Shown in pieces: positions 48,270 through 57,169 of a DNA stretch of 57,169 nt. Position 1 is the stretch's first letter; the number at the start of each line of letters is the position of its first letter. Source of the stretch: an uncultured Alphaproteobacteria bacterium (lineage in GTDB: Bacteria > Pseudomonadota > Alphaproteobacteria > RF32 > CAG-239); assembly GCA_944390355.1 (NCBI GenBank), contig CALXPT010000008.1:1-57169 (forward strand), in the 5' to 3' direction. Made by a program: the position numbers and the translations under genes. Under the pieces are notes generated by a model. The model was not told where the DNA came from. It saw only the letters and a list, made by a program, of their open reading frames with translations, and searched no databases.

Positions 48270-48857
48270 ATGAAAAAAATAAACAATAAGTACCGTAACA
48301 ATAATTTTGGTAACAGCCAGATTTATTCTTTGAACTATAAATTTGATTCAACATCGCCTGCCGGAAAGATTAATGGCACGGCACTTGATTTAATCAAGAG
48401 ATACAATGAACTAGCCAAAGATGCGATGAGCAACAATGACTATATAACAGCGGAGCTCTATCGGCAATATGCGGAGCACTATCGTAAAATAGTTACGGAA
48501 ATAAATGAGAAAAAGCAGCAGCAAAGACCCCAACCGAATAAAGATATTTTGGTTGAAGGAAATAAGCTAAATGAAGCAGAAACAAATGTTGCCCCGGTAT
48601 CTCTCAGCAGTGATGCTCCGACGGAAGAAAAGTCGCCGGAGATGGCAGTTTCGGAAGTCGTAGAGATAAGTGCAGAGGAAAATAAACCAAAGAAAAAGTC
48701 TTTCACAGTAATAGAAATTTCGGATTCCTCGGTACAAACCACAGAAAAAGCCCCAACGAAGAAAAGGGTTTATCGCCGCAAGACCCAAACTCCGGAAAAA
48801 ACAGCAGAAACAAAAAATGAAATTGAGCCGGTATCAGCTTCGGCACAGGGCGAATAA
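48270..48857 (+). CDS. DUF4167 protein
   Basis: A 195-residue protein. Residues ~20-80 match the DUF4167 pattern ('DS...G...RGTA...KY..LA.DA...D...AE.Y.QHAEHY'): FDSTSPAGKINGTALDLI, RYNELAKDAMSNNDYITAEL, then YRQYAEHYRKI. The rest is low-complexity and ends in a basic segment (KKRVYRRKTQT). The family is nearly confined to Alphaproteobacteria and may bind nucleic acids; function is not established. Confidence 0.8.
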   Translation: MKKINNKYRNNNFGNSQIYSLNYKFDSTSPAGKINGTALDLIKRYNELAKDAMSNNDYITAELYRQYAEHYRKIVTEINEKKQQQRPQPNKDILVEGNKLNEAETNVAPVSLSSDAPTEEKSPEMAVSEVVEISAEENKPKKKSFTVIEISDSSVQTTEKAPTKKRVYRRKTQTPEKTAETKNEIEPVSASAQGE

Positions 48858-48886
48858 TAAAACTTTTTTGCGGCAGGAGATACACA

Positions 48887-50059
48887 ATGTATTTTATGAC
48901 TGCGGCTTTAATAATAGCAATTTCGGCATCTGTAATCACGATTCGAACCCTATGTGCGTATAGTGTATTTTCAGTCATTTTGAAGTGGCTGATTTCATTG
49001 TTGATAATTATGGGCTGGTTTGCCCCGCTGATATTGGGAATATTGCGTCGCCATGCTCTTTTGCATGGCGAGGCATTTGCCATAGCGCACAATGTTTTTT
49101 ACTCATTATTCGGATTTGCATTTATACTGTTCTGTTTATTAATGTTTCGAGATTTGCTATGGTTTTGCGCAGAAGGTATAGGCAAAATTTTTAATATTAA
49201 GAAAGATTTTCTAAATCCCCTGAATCCGACATACCTCAATTGGAGTAATTTAGCCGTAGGTCTGATAAGTTTTATTTTGACAATTTATGCCGGTTATGAA
49301 GCAGTTAAACAACCCGAAGTTAAAGAAGTTGTTTTACATTCGGAAAAAATAAAACAACCGATAGATATCGTTTTTGTGTCGGATATCCACGCCAACCAAA
49401 CCACCTCGCTCAAACGCTTAAAAAAATTAGTTTCACAAATCAAGGGTTTGCGTCCGGATATTGTTCTGTTAGGTGGAGATATTGTAGATGACAGACCGAA
49501 ACGAATGCAAGCTCAGGTTCGAGTTTTGGGAGAGATAAAAGCCAAATACGGAAGCTATATTGCTTTAGGCAATCATGAGTTTTATTCAGGCCTGCCGGAG
49601 TGGCTGGTAACATTTCCGGCTATGAAATATGTTTTATTATACAACAGCGCAGCCCATATTCGGGATTTAAATCTATTAATCGGCGGAATACCGGATTACG
49701 AAACGACTAAATACGCCGGAATATCGGCAGCTCCGAATATAGCAAAGATTCTAACAGCGGAAGGAGAAGAAAAAGAAACTAATCCGTATAGAATTTTACT
49801 ATCGCATAGTCCGCGTTTTGTGGAAAAGATGCCGGCAAAGAGTTTTGATTTGGTTTTATCGGGTCATACGCACGGCGGCCAAATATTTCCGTTTCACTAT
49901 ATGGTCAAGTGGGTAAACCACTATCTTGCAGGGTTAAGTGAGGTAAATCAAACCAAGTTATATGTTTCAAGAGGCTATGGCACATGGGGACCGAATATGC
50001 GGTTGTTAGCGCCCTCGGAATTGACGCTGATTCGTTTACTTCCCAAAGACGGAAAATAG
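48887..50059 (+). CDS. Membrane-anchored metallophosphoesterase
   Basis: A 390-residue protein. About four membrane helices fill the N-terminal ~145 residues. The calcineurin-like phosphoesterase domain follows: FVSDIHANQ (~163), LLGGDIVDD (~194), ALGNHEFYSG (~222), LSHSPRF and SGHTHGGQIFPF (~325). The motifs are complete, so metal-dependent hydrolysis is expected. Related YkoQ/YaeI-type proteins act on lipid-linked phosphates such as UDP-diacylglucosamine; the substrate here is unknown. AGGAG precedes the ATG. Confidence 0.85.
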   Translation: MYFMTAALIIAISASVITIRTLCAYSVFSVILKWLISLLIIMGWFAPLILGILRRHALLHGEAFAIAHNVFYSLFGFAFILFCLLMFRDLLWFCAEGIGKIFNIKKDFLNPLNPTYLNWSNLAVGLISFILTIYAGYEAVKQPEVKEVVLHSEKIKQPIDIVFVSDIHANQTTSLKRLKKLVSQIKGLRPDIVLLGGDIVDDRPKRMQAQVRVLGEIKAKYGSYIALGNHEFYSGLPEWLVTFPAMKYVLLYNSAAHIRDLNLLIGGIPDYETTKYAGISAAPNIAKILTAEGEEKETNPYRILLSHSPRFVEKMPAKSFDLVLSGHTHGGQIFPFHYMVKWVNHYLAGLSEVNQTKLYVSRGYGTWGPNMRLLAPSELTLIRLLPKDGK

Positions 50060-50152
50060 AAAAATTTTGACCGAGTTATTGATTTTTTGTTCATGCCGTT
50101 CTTATATAATATAAATAGAGAGTAGAAAATAAAAAAGGAACGGTGATTTGAG

Positions 50153-52747
50153 ATGGATTTTGAAAAATTAACAACAAAATCAAAAGAGCTATTTCAAGAT
50201 GTGGTAAATTTGGCAGCGAAAGAGCATCACCAGTTTATCACACCGGAACATTTGCTCTGTGCGATGCTAAAACAAAAAGATTCTCCGGTAAAAGAACTTT
50301 TGGAAAAAGCGGGCGTGAATGTAGGTTTGTTGACGAGCAAAGCAGAAGACGCGGTAAAGAAAACACCGACCGTTAGGGGCGAAGGCGTGCAGTCTGTCAT
50401 GAACCAAGATTTCACCCGAGTAATGATGGAAGCCGAGAAATTAGCGGAACAGGCAGGGGACTCATATGTAACGGTAGAGAGGATATTACAGGCCATAGCG
50501 CAGTCAGCCGACACCAAAGCCTATGAGATAATGAAATCATGCAATTTAAATCCTGTAGCCTTAAATCAGGCAATAAATGATATGAGAAAGGGAAGGGTTG
50601 CGGATTCGGAAAATGCCGAAGATAATTTTGAGGCATTGAAAAAATATGCCATAGATATCACGGCCAAGGCACAAGAGGGTAAATTAGACCCCGTAATCGG
50701 ACGCGACCATGAGATACGCCGTACGATACAAGTATTATCGCGCCGCACGAAAAATAATCCTGTTTTAATCGGCGAACCTGGGGTAGGAAAGACCGCAATA
50801 GTTGAGGGCTTAGCCAATCGAATAGTGAATAACGATGTCCCCGAAAGCTTGCAACATAAGAGATTATTGGCACTGGATATGGGTGCATTGATAGCAGGAG
50901 CAAAGTTCAGAGGCGAATTTGAGGAGAGATTAAAAGCCGTATTAAAAGAAGTAGAAGAATCCGACGGTACCATAATCTTGTTTATAGATGAAATGCACAC
51001 GATAGTTGGAGCCGGAGCCACGGAAGGTTCAATGGATGCCTCAAATTTACTAAAACCGGCCTTAGCGAGAGGAGAGCTGCATTGCTTAGGAGCCACCACA
51101 TTAAACGAGTATAAAAAATATGTAGAAAAAGATGCGGCACTGGCGCGCCGTTTCCAACCCGTATTTGTCGGCGAACCGAGCGTAGAGGAAACAATATCAA
51201 TATTGCGTGGAATAAAGGATAAGTTTGAATTGCACCACGGTGTAAGGATATCAGATAGTGCCTTAATTGCAGCGGCCACATTGTCCAATAGATATATAAG
51301 CGACAGATTTTTGCCGGACAAGGCGATAGACTTGATGGATGAGGCAGCAAGTTCGGTAAGAATGGCAATAGATTCCAAGCCGGAAGAGCTGGATGAGTTG
51401 GACCGACGAATATTGCAGTTAAAAATCGAAAGAGAGGCTCTGAAAAAAGAAACGGACACCCAGTCCAAATCGCGTTTGGAATTAATCGGCTATGAAATCA
51501 GCGGGTTAGAGGCCAAAGCGAAAGTTCTGGAAGAAAAATGGAAAAAAGACAAGCAGGGCTTGGTAGATGTAACCAATATCAAGAATCAGCTAGATAAGGC
51601 AAGAATAGAGGCAGACATAGCCAAGCGCGAAGGCAAGTATGAACGAGCGGGAGAGTTGCAATATAGTATAATTCCGACCTTGGAAGGACAGCTGAAAAAA
51701 ATCGAGGAAGAAACCAAAACCAGCAAAAATCATGCAAGCGAAACCGTAACGGATGAAGATATAGCCGCTGTAGTATCAAAGTGGACGGGAGTTCCGGTAG
51801 ATAAAATGCTGGAAGGAGAAAAAGAAAAACTTCTGCATATGGAAGAAATCCTATCACAAAGAGTAGTAGGGCAAAAAGATGCAATTACGGCAGTTTCAAA
51901 CTCGATAAGACGTTCGCGGGCAGGTATTGCCGATGCCAACCAGCCAATCGGATCGTTTTTGTTTTTAGGGCCGACCGGAGTCGGAAAAACGGAGTTATCG
52001 AAAGCTTTGGCAGAGTTTTTGTTTAATGATGACAAAGCGATTCTGAGAATAGATATGTCAGAGTATATGGAAAAGCACGCGGTAGCGAGATTAATCGGTT
52101 CACCTCCGGGATATGTGGGATATGAGGAAGGCGGATTGTTGACCGAGGCGGTACGCCGTCGTCCATATCAGGTTATCTTGTTTGATGAGGTAGAGAAAGC
52201 GCATCCGGATATATTCAATATTCTGTTGCAAGTATTGGATGACGGCCGCCTAACGGATGGCAAGGGGAGAACGGTAGATTTTAAGAATACGATTATCATC
52301 ATGACCTCAAACCTTGGCTCAGACATATTGACACAGGCGACGGGAGCCGATGACCCGAGAAAGATAAAGAACCAGATAATGGACATAGTCAAAGCGTCGT
52401 TCCGACCGGAATTTATCAATCGTATAGATGAAATCATACTGTTTCATAAGCTTGATAAGAATTGTATCAAAGACATAGCAAAAATTATGATAACAAACAT
52501 CGAAAAACGGTTGTCAGAACATAATATAAAGCTTAAAGTCAACGACGCAGCTTTTGTCTGGATAGTAAATAATGGTTATGATTCGGTATATGGAGCAAGA
52601 CCGCTGAAACGGCTGCTTAAACTTCAGGTAGAGAATAAGCTTGCGCTTAAGATACTATCTGGAGAGATAGGAGATGATGACACCGCGGAAATCATTGTTG
52701 GAAAAGACGGGCAGCTTGATATTGTTAAAGCGAAAAGGAAAAGTTAA
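50153..52747 (+). CDS. clpB: ATP-dependent disaggregase ClpB
   Basis: An 864-residue Hsp100 chaperone that rescues aggregated proteins with DnaK. It has the N-terminal Clp_N repeat domain, AAA1 ([13 protein letters not shown], ~208; [12 protein letters not shown]), the middle coiled coil (~410-525), AAA2 ([13 protein letters not shown], ~604; [11 protein letters not shown]) and the C-terminal small domain. Length matches the family. No clear heat-shock promoter could be assigned by eye. The next gene starts 2 bp after its stop. Confidence 0.95.
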   Translation: MDFEKLTTKSKELFQDVVNLAAKEHHQFITPEHLLCAMLKQKDSPVKELLEKAGVNVGLLTSKAEDAVKKTPTVRGEGVQSVMNQDFTRVMMEAEKLAEQAGDSYVTVERILQAIAQSADTKAYEIMKSCNLNPVALNQAINDMRKGRVADSENAEDNFEALKKYAIDITAKAQEGKLDPVIGRDHEIRRTIQVLSRRTKNNPVLIGEPGVGKTAIVEGLANRIVNNDVPESLQHKRLLALDMGALIAGAKFRGEFEERLKAVLKEVEESDGTIILFIDEMHTIVGAGATEGSMDASNLLKPALARGELHCLGATTLNEYKKYVEKDAALARRFQPVFVGEPSVEETISILRGIKDKFELHHGVRISDSALIAAATLSNRYISDRFLPDKAIDLMDEAASSVRMAIDSKPEELDELDRRILQLKIEREALKKETDTQSKSRLELIGYEISGLEAKAKVLEEKWKKDKQGLVDVTNIKNQLDKARIEADIAKREGKYERAGELQYSIIPTLEGQLKKIEEETKTSKNHASETVTDEDIAAVVSKWTGVPVDKMLEGEKEKLLHMEEILSQRVVGQKDAITAVSNSIRRSRAGIADANQPIGSFLFLGPTGVGKTELSKALAEFLFNDDKAILRIDMSEYMEKHAVARLIGSPPGYVGYEEGGLLTEAVRRRPYQVILFDEVEKAHPDIFNILLQVLDDGRLTDGKGRTVDFKNTIIIMTSNLGSDILTQATGADDPRKIKNQIMDIVKASFRPEFINRIDEIILFHKLDKNCIKDIAKIMITNIEKRLSEHNIKLKVNDAAFVWIVNNGYDSVYGARPLKRLLKLQVENKLALKILSGEIGDDDTAEIIVGKDGQLDIVKAKRKS

Positions 52748-52749
52748 TA

Positions 52750-53181
52750 ATGTCTTCTGAGTTATTTAAAAAAGCATTTCGAGTCGCACACGATTACGAC
52801 GTCTCAACGCCGGAGAACAGCGTCGTGCTGTATAGCATCAGCTACCAAAAGAGTAAAGAAAATCGGGACAATGCGTTTGATTACGTCAAACGCCACCCCG
52901 GCAGCATGATGATAGAGCACACCGACTGCGGTGCAAAGTTGGTAGAGATGGGTTTATCGAGCAGCGATTGCGGATTATCGGCAGAAGAAATAGCCGACAT
53001 CTGGGCCATAGCGTCCAAACGCTTTATAGACGCCGCCAAAGGAGAGGTGATTGCCTTTGTAAAAGGAGCCGATCCGCGGAGTGTTTTCCGCAAACAAGAG
53101 CTTCCCTCAATATTGGATAACGAAAATATCACGCGCATAAACGGCGAGAATAAGTTCAACTTTGCGCAGAGATTTAAATAG
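52750..53181 (+). CDS. Hypothetical protein coupled to clpB
   Basis: A 143-residue protein beginning MSSELFKKAFRVAHDYD. It has a mixed alpha/beta pattern, with short conserved-looking phrases (RHPGSMMIEHTDCGAKL, VIAFVKGADPRSVFRK) and no membrane segment. It starts 2 bp after clpB, so translational coupling is likely. A terminator follows. I recognise no family; the position suggests a role in proteostasis, which is inference. Confidence 0.6.
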   Translation: MSSELFKKAFRVAHDYDVSTPENSVVLYSISYQKSKENRDNAFDYVKRHPGSMMIEHTDCGAKLVEMGLSSSDCGLSAEEIADIWAIASKRFIDAAKGEVIAFVKGADPRSVFRKQELPSILDNENITRINGENKFNFAQRFK

Positions 53182-53203
53182 GATAAAAGCAACAAATACA
53201 GAG

Positions 53204-53237
53204 ATTCCCTTCGGAACCAAGCCGAGGGGATTTTTTT
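53204..53237 (+). terminator. Terminator of the clpB operon
   Basis: ATTCCCTTCGG and CCGAGGGGAT form a strong stem followed by TTTTTTT. Confidence 0.85.
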
Positions 53238-53321
53238 GTCAAAAATATCTTGCAAAATTATGATTTTTAAGTATACTTACACAGCAAAAATTTATTATTA
53301 TATCATTTAAATCATTCTGTT

Positions 53322-53849
53322 ATGGAAAATATCTTAGAAAAGAGTTATCGCGATTTGCTCAATGCCGGCTTTTTTCCGGAAGATTTGGTAAGCTACGAGA
53401 AAGAAAGGATAAAAGACTTTTTTGCTTCCAAGCCCCAAAATTGTCAGGCTGGAGATTATTTGTTAAAAGACGGAACAACACTCAGAGAAGTACCATCAGA
53501 TATTTCACAAATTGAAGGTATCTGGTTGTCATCGACGTGTATTGCCTCCCCGCATATACCCGATAAAAAGTTGAATTATGCAGAGGCCAAAAAGTTTTGC
53601 ATGTCTCAACGGATTCAAAATTTTCCGTTGCACCTCCCCCATAATAATTGGATTCCGATGCTTTTTAAGGAGCGTTTGAAACAAGCCGGATTAAAAGATA
53701 TGGAAAATGATTATTACTGGTCGTCCGTTTCTTGTATACTCAACGGACAGAAAATAATCGGGGCTTGCAATCCAAGACAAGGGGAAATAACTTTTTTTGA
53801 TCCTATGGAAGAAATACATTGCTATGCAGTATTAGAACTTTCGGATTGA
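53322..53849 (+). CDS. Hypothetical protein (175 aa)
   Basis: A 175-residue protein starting MENILEKSYRDLLNAG. The second half (GIWLSSTCIASPHIP, FPLHLPHNNWIPMLF, YYWSSVSCILNG, ending CYAVLELSD) weakly resembles the DUF1566/FGE-like fold with its YWSS phrase. No signal peptide. No Shine-Dalgarno site is seen; TTGCAA and TATACT upstream form a plausible promoter. A terminator follows. Confidence 0.5.
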   Translation: MENILEKSYRDLLNAGFFPEDLVSYEKERIKDFFASKPQNCQAGDYLLKDGTTLREVPSDISQIEGIWLSSTCIASPHIPDKKLNYAEAKKFCMSQRIQNFPLHLPHNNWIPMLFKERLKQAGLKDMENDYYWSSVSCILNGQKIIGACNPRQGEITFFDPMEEIHCYAVLELSD

Positions 53850-53870
53850 GTAAACACCAGAAAACAAGGA

Positions 53871-53908
53871 AAGAACTTGGGTTTAAGAACTCAGGTTCTT
53901 TTTTTTTA
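53871..53908 (+). terminator. Terminator of the 53322 gene
   Basis: AAGAACTTGGG (53871-53881) pairs with CTCAGGTTCTT (53890-53900) with wobble pairs, followed by a T-run. Confidence 0.7.
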
Positions 53909-54799
53909 ACTGAAATAAATGCCGGTAACGGAGGCACAGCCAAGAACGACGGCAATAAGCTTTTGAAAAGAGAACTTGTCGGTTTTAAGCAGAATGGAAA
54001 GAATAAATAGCAAGAACGCGCGGGTCTGAGCAATGACTAAAACAATGGTCGGTGCGTCATTGTTAAAGCTAATGGTTTCAAAAACATAATAAATAGATTC
54101 GAAGCAACCGATAATGAAACAAAGGGAATAAATATTTAAGGGAATATTTGTCTTTTTTATGAGGTGAGGAGATTTATCCTTTCCGAATTTTAGGGCTTGA
54201 TAAGCAAAATAAGGCACGGCAACGGCATAATAGCCAAGGTTGATGCTAATCTCGTTTGCACCTTTTTGTGCGGCGATTTTAACTAAGTACGGCCCGAACA
54301 GATAGAGCAATATGGATAAAGTAATATAAACAAAGCCGATTTTTTTAATTTTTTTTATGTTGTCTTTCCCCTTTTTGAGGCTGCTTTGCGTGAACAGAAA
54401 AACCGAAAAGATAAAAAGCGCGAGCATAAACACAAAATAAACCGAGAGGTTAACATACCCCAAAGCCGCATCAATCATAAAAGTCAGGAACAAACAGCTT
54501 GCTTCAATAAGGCCGATAAGAGCGATGGGTATATAATGCAGAGACAAAACAAAAAATACATACCCGACCAAAATAAGCACGGAGTGTAAAGCAATATAGA
54601 GAAGAGATTCGAGCGGAAAGGCTAAGCCGAAAAAAAGCCCCGCGGCAAATTGGATGATAGCGGCGGTAAGGGCGGTAAGAAACAAAACTTTGTGATAGTT
54701 AAAGCGATTAACGGAATAATCCAAAAGCGAGTCACAAAACGTGTTGGCAACACTGGAAATAATGGCGGTATAGCGGTATGGCGTCAAAACAAATCTCAC
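53906..54799 (-). CDS. DMT-family (EamA-like) transporter
   Basis: A 297-residue polytopic membrane protein with about ten hydrophobic segments in two halves, the layout of drug/metabolite transporters. The first half includes LLYIALHSVLILVGYVFFVL and IALIGLIEASCLFLTF; the second IYYVFETISFNN and VLVIAQTRAFLLFIL. GTG appears to be the start. Direction and substrate cannot be predicted by eye. Confidence 0.7.
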   Translation of the reverse strand: MRFVLTPYRYTAIISSVANTFCDSLLDYSVNRFNYHKVLFLTALTAAIIQFAAGLFFGLAFPLESLLYIALHSVLILVGYVFFVLSLHYIPIALIGLIEASCLFLTFMIDAALGYVNLSVYFVFMLALFIFSVFLFTQSSLKKGKDNIKKIKKIGFVYITLSILLYLFGPYLVKIAAQKGANEISINLGYYAVAVPYFAYQALKFGKDKSPHLIKKTNIPLNIYSLCFIIGCFESIYYVFETISFNNDAPTIVLVIAQTRAFLLFILSILLKTDKFSFQKLIAVVLGCASVTGIYFS

Positions 54800-54942
54800 A
54801 AAAGTTAAACCGAATATAGAATAAGATAGCCGGAGAAAACGATTTGTAAAGCAAAAAATAAATAATCATAAGGTCGAAAAAAAGTGAGTCAAAGTGAGGA
54901 GATATAAATAACAACGCTCGAGGAGCTGTTTTCTAACACAAA

Positions 54943-54969
54943 AAAGTCCAATGAAAAACATTGAACTTT
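54943..54969 (-). terminator. Terminator of the M23 peptidase gene
   Basis: AAAGTCCAATG and CATTGAACTTT form a stem with one mismatch, followed on the minus strand by TTTTTT. Confidence 0.65.
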
Positions 54970-55003
54970 AAAGCTTTCTGCGGAATAAAAAACATAGAGT
55001 TTT

Positions 55004-56530
55004 CTAACGCTTAGCCACTTTTTTAGATGAAGCTTGAGCAAACATAGACCGGAATTGAGATTTAACCTCGGCAACCTCTTGTTTAAAGCGTTTAAGGTTC
55101 TGTCCACTCAAGTTTTCACCTGCGGCAGCTTTAATCTTCAACGGATTAACGCGCTTACCGTTTCGAACGATTTCATAGTGCAAGTGAGGCCCCGTAGACA
55201 AGCCGGTTGATCCGACATAACCGATGACCTGACCTTGTTTAACACGAACCCCTGGGCGGATTCCCTTAGCAATTTTGTTCATATGACCATAAGCGGTAGA
55301 ATATTCGGAGTTATGACGGATTTTAACATAATTACCATACCCGCCGTTATATTTAGCGGTTTGAATAACACCATCGCCGGCGGCATAAATTTTTGTACCT
55401 CTGGGAGCTGCATAATCAACACCCCAGTGAATAATCCAACGTTTTTTAATCGGATGTTTTCTTTTGCCGAAAGGAGAAGAAATACGCGCAGCTTGAAAGG
55501 CCAAAGGCTTACGATAAAGGGTTTTCTTCATGGCGAAACCTTTTTCATCGTAATAATCGACATTACCGCTTTTATCTTTGTAGCGGAACAGAGCGATTCT
55601 GTCATTACGCAGAACAAGAGCTGCATATAAGATATTTCCGGATTTCACCAATTTTCCTTCGGGAGTGAGATATTGCTCATAAATAATTTCGAATTTATCG
55701 CCTTTTTTAATATCGCGTCTAAAATCCACAGAATAAGAAAAAATATTAATAAAGTTAGCACTGACGCGGCTGGGCACGCCGGCATTACGCATAGCCGACG
55801 AAAGACTTCCGTCAACCACACCGACAGCAGATTTAACCTCTTCAATTAAGTCATCTTTAATGAGTTGAGCCGAATATTTTCCGTCGTCATTTTTGCGAAT
55901 AATGACTTTCTGCCCGATTTTAGGTTCCAAAGAAATAGAATCGAGAGAGATGAGAGCATTTTTCTGAGTATCAATGGTAGAAGAAATATGTAAGACCTGT
56001 CCGGCACGTAGCGATTCGGGCTTATAGAGTGGTTTCACGGCCAAATAAATATCATGAGCATCGTTATAAGACAATCCTTGGTCGGTTAATAACTTGATAA
56101 AAGTGTCGCCCTGAGAAAGAGTAATATCTTTTTCAACGGTCTGAATAACATCTTCGGACCGCACCATTCCGAGCAGCTCGCGAATACTGTCAACGGATTT
56201 TTGCGGGTAGATAGATGCCGTATTGGGTTCATCAACAAATTCTTCGGGCAAATCATTTTGAGCCTCAAGTTCTTGAGGAGAAAAGATAGAGTTTTCGAGC
56301 AAAAGGTAGTCGAGTTTTTCTTTAGGCGAGACGGAAGCACTAACATCATTATTATTAATAAGGGAAAGGATAAAAGCCAAAGAGACGACTATGGTATAAA
56401 AAACGTTCATAGCCTTATTTCTTATCCGCGGGTGAATAGATTTAAGTTTGCCCAAAACCTTCTCAATTCCAAGTTTCTGAAAAAGAGCAGAAGTAAATTC
56501 AAGGACATTATCTTTTTTATAAAAATTCAT
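55004..56530 (-). CDS. M23-family murein endopeptidase
   Basis: A 508-residue protein. Near the N-terminus lies one membrane segment (NVFYTIVVSLAFILSLI, ~45-61). A LysM-like region follows (DTFIKLLTDQGLSYNDAH). The LytM/M23 domain near the C-terminus has HWGVDYAAPRGTKI, AYGHMNKI and HLHYEIV, giving the zinc ligands (H, D, HxH). It should cleave peptidoglycan cross-bridges in the periplasm. I use the ATG of the MNFYKKDN start; a TTG two codons earlier is possible. Confidence 0.85.
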   Translation of the reverse strand: MNFYKKDNVLEFTSALFQKLGIEKVLGKLKSIHPRIRNKAMNVFYTIVVSLAFILSLINNNDVSASVSPKEKLDYLLLENSIFSPQELEAQNDLPEEFVDEPNTASIYPQKSVDSIRELLGMVRSEDVIQTVEKDITLSQGDTFIKLLTDQGLSYNDAHDIYLAVKPLYKPESLRAGQVLHISSTIDTQKNALISLDSISLEPKIGQKVIIRKNDDGKYSAQLIKDDLIEEVKSAVGVVDGSLSSAMRNAGVPSRVSANFINIFSYSVDFRRDIKKGDKFEIIYEQYLTPEGKLVKSGNILYAALVLRNDRIALFRYKDKSGNVDYYDEKGFAMKKTLYRKPLAFQAARISSPFGKRKHPIKKRWIIHWGVDYAAPRGTKIYAAGDGVIQTAKYNGGYGNYVKIRHNSEYSTAYGHMNKIAKGIRPGVRVKQGQVIGYVGSTGLSTGPHLHYEIVRNGKRVNPLKIKAAAGENLSGQNLKRFKQEVAEVKSQFRSMFAQASSKKVAKR

Positions 56531-56726
56531 AACCAACCAAATTCCGTTGAAACGTTCCGAAAGCCACTATAAAGCATTTCACAATAAAAGGAAGTAGATA
56601 AAACATCCATGTGTATAAAAAGGTTAATAGCTTAATTTAATTAAAAAAAATATAATTTTTGAAAAAAAATAAAAAAAAAGCTTGCAAATAGAAATATTAT
56701 TAGGTATAAGGGAATACGAAATTGAT

Positions 56727-56803
56727 GGGGGCGTAGTTCAGCTGGTTAGAATACATGCCTGTCACGCATGGGGTCGCGAGTTCGAGCCTCGTCGCTCCCG
56801 CCA
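56727..56803 (+). tRNA. tRNA-Asp (GUC)
   Basis: A 77-nt cloverleaf with CCA encoded. The acceptor stem is GGGGGCG/CGCTCCC (one G-T pair); the anticodon loop CTGTCAC gives GTC; the T-arm contains GAGTTCGAGCCTC. Confidence 0.95.
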
Positions 56804-56909
56804 GTTAAAAAAAAGGTCGCAAGAAGCGGCCTTTTTTTTGTATGGCGAGGAAGACGCGCTTGAACTTGCGACCCCGGTCGCGAGCAACACGCGCACCAAA
56901 CTGACCGAC
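56794..56909. repeat. ~115-bp direct repeat, copy 1 (includes tRNA-Asp 3' end)
   Basis: It covers the last 10 nt of tRNA-Asp, its terminator and downstream DNA. It is repeated nearly exactly at 57055-57169, which runs to the end of the window. The duplicated 3' end of a tRNA is a typical scar of integration or tandem duplication. Confidence 0.8.
56813..56839 (+). terminator. Terminator after tRNA-Asp
   Basis: AAGGTCGC (56813-56820) pairs with GCGGCCTT (56826-56833), followed by T's. A copy follows the partial tRNA in the second repeat. Confidence 0.75.
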
Positions 56910-56912
56910 GTC
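56843..56912 (-). pseudogene. Decayed tRNA-like sequence, antisense to tRNA-Asp
   Basis: On the minus strand the sequence resembles a tRNA: a D-arm-like GGTCAGTTTGG, a T-arm-like GGGGTCGCAAGTTCAAGC (tRNA-Asp has GGGGTCGCGAGTTCGAGC) and an end CTCGCCA. The 5' acceptor strand does not pair, so it cannot be functional. The inverted repeat CCAAACTGAC / GTCAGTTTGG spans its other end. A truncated second copy begins at 57103. Confidence 0.45.
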
Positions 56913-57054
56913 AGTTTGGCGGAAGTGTTGGAAAGACTTAGTTAAATTAGAGGGAGGCGGCAGCCTTCCGAATAATTGTTACAAAGTCTTTGACCGAAGC
57001 AAAGTTGTTGAGCATAAGCTTATGCGAAACTTACGACGCAAGACGAGCATCAAA

Positions 57055-57169
57055 GCTCCCGCCAGTTAAAAAAAAGGTCGCAAAGAGCGGCCTTTTTTTG
57101 TATGGCGAGGAAGACGCGCTTGAACTTGCGACCCCGGTCGCGAGCAACACGCGCACCAAACTGACCGAC
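57055..57169. repeat. ~115-bp direct repeat, copy 2 (cut by the window end)
   Basis: It matches 56794-56909, differing by two bases and one T. The first 9-10 nt (GCTCCCGCCA) again equal the tRNA-Asp 3' end, but no intact tRNA precedes it. Between the copies (56946-57054) I see only a GGGAGGCGGC block that could be another tRNA relic. Confidence 0.8.

Noticed and set aside
50566..51468. 300-codon minus-strand frame
   Set aside because: It lies entirely within clpB on the opposite strand and has no ribosome site or recognisable domain. It is an antisense shadow.
56682..56945. 87-codon plus-strand frame across tRNA-Asp
   Set aside because: It reads through the tRNA and the antisense tRNA-like relic. 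Such frames (with an 'ELATP' phrase) are typical tRNA artefacts.

Overview
The window looks like a chromosome segment from an anaerobic, probably gut-dwelling alphaproteobacterium. The right half carries alphaproteobacterial housekeeping order (ffh-rpsP-rimM-trmD-rplS, and prmC followed by a DUF4167 gene). A group-B-like [FeFe] hydrogenase in the same stretch argues for anaerobic life. Placement in the uncultured gut Alphaproteobacteria (genomes often labelled RF32 or 'Azospirillum CAG') is inference only. The left ~26.9 kb is visibly AT-richer and is almost all accessory DNA. The right ~30 kb is less AT-rich and mostly core.

Layout. (1) 0-5 kb: remnants of large serine recombinases, a small protein resembling a tyrosine-recombinase core-binding domain, ~215-bp dispersed repeats and a 24-bp palindrome family that sits upstream of most of these genes. 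(2) 4.3-14.5 kb: an active-looking Mpi/Hin-type serine recombinase diverges from a catalytically dead homologue. The dead copy heads a tightly packed surface-glycan operon: two COG5610-like HAD proteins, a NeuB-type nonulosonate synthase, a sialyltransferase-like protein, a CMP-nonulosonate synthetase fused to a KdsC-like phosphatase, and a divergent PRPP synthetase. (3) 14.5-19.0 kb: a DUF3768 operon, an adjacent pair of DNA methyltransferase-like genes (one with a degenerate motif), and a core-binding/HTH fusion protein. (4) 19,286-26,869: a 7.6-kb integrative element in the 3' end of tRNA-Gln(UUG), bounded by an 18-bp direct repeat. It carries a tyrosine integrase next to the tRNA, a small HUH rolling-circle Rep preceded by interlocking inverted repeats, a four-gene membrane cassette with three SHOCT-domain proteins, and two serine recombinases. 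(5) 27-57 kb: core and lineage-specific genes: a metallo-beta-lactamase-fold hydrolase, alpha2-type glycyl-tRNA synthetase, the ffh-rplS cluster, a catalytically dead aspartate-semialdehyde-dehydrogenase homologue, an MscS channel, murD, tRNA-Thr, [FeFe] hydrogenase, two tandem EAL-like pseudoenzymes, prmC, clpB, an M23 peptidase and tRNA-Asp followed by direct repeats.

How the parts fit. The glycan operon can be read as a pathway: NeuB condenses PEP with a sugar phosphate, the KdsC-like domain removes the phosphate, the NeuA domain makes the CMP-sugar, and the sialyltransferase-like protein transfers it. No NeuC epimerase is seen, so a KDN-like product is possible. A serine recombinase and its dead paralogue at the head of the operon recall the invertase-controlled capsule loci of Bacteroides, but I found no obvious invertible promoter. 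The most novel candidates are the tRNA-Gln element (HUH Rep with interlocking inverted repeats plus the SHOCT cassette), the solo core-binding-domain proteins with their 24-bp palindrome, and the dead recombinase as a glycan-locus regulator.

All calls come from reading the sequence by eye. No database search, fold prediction or alignment program was run.
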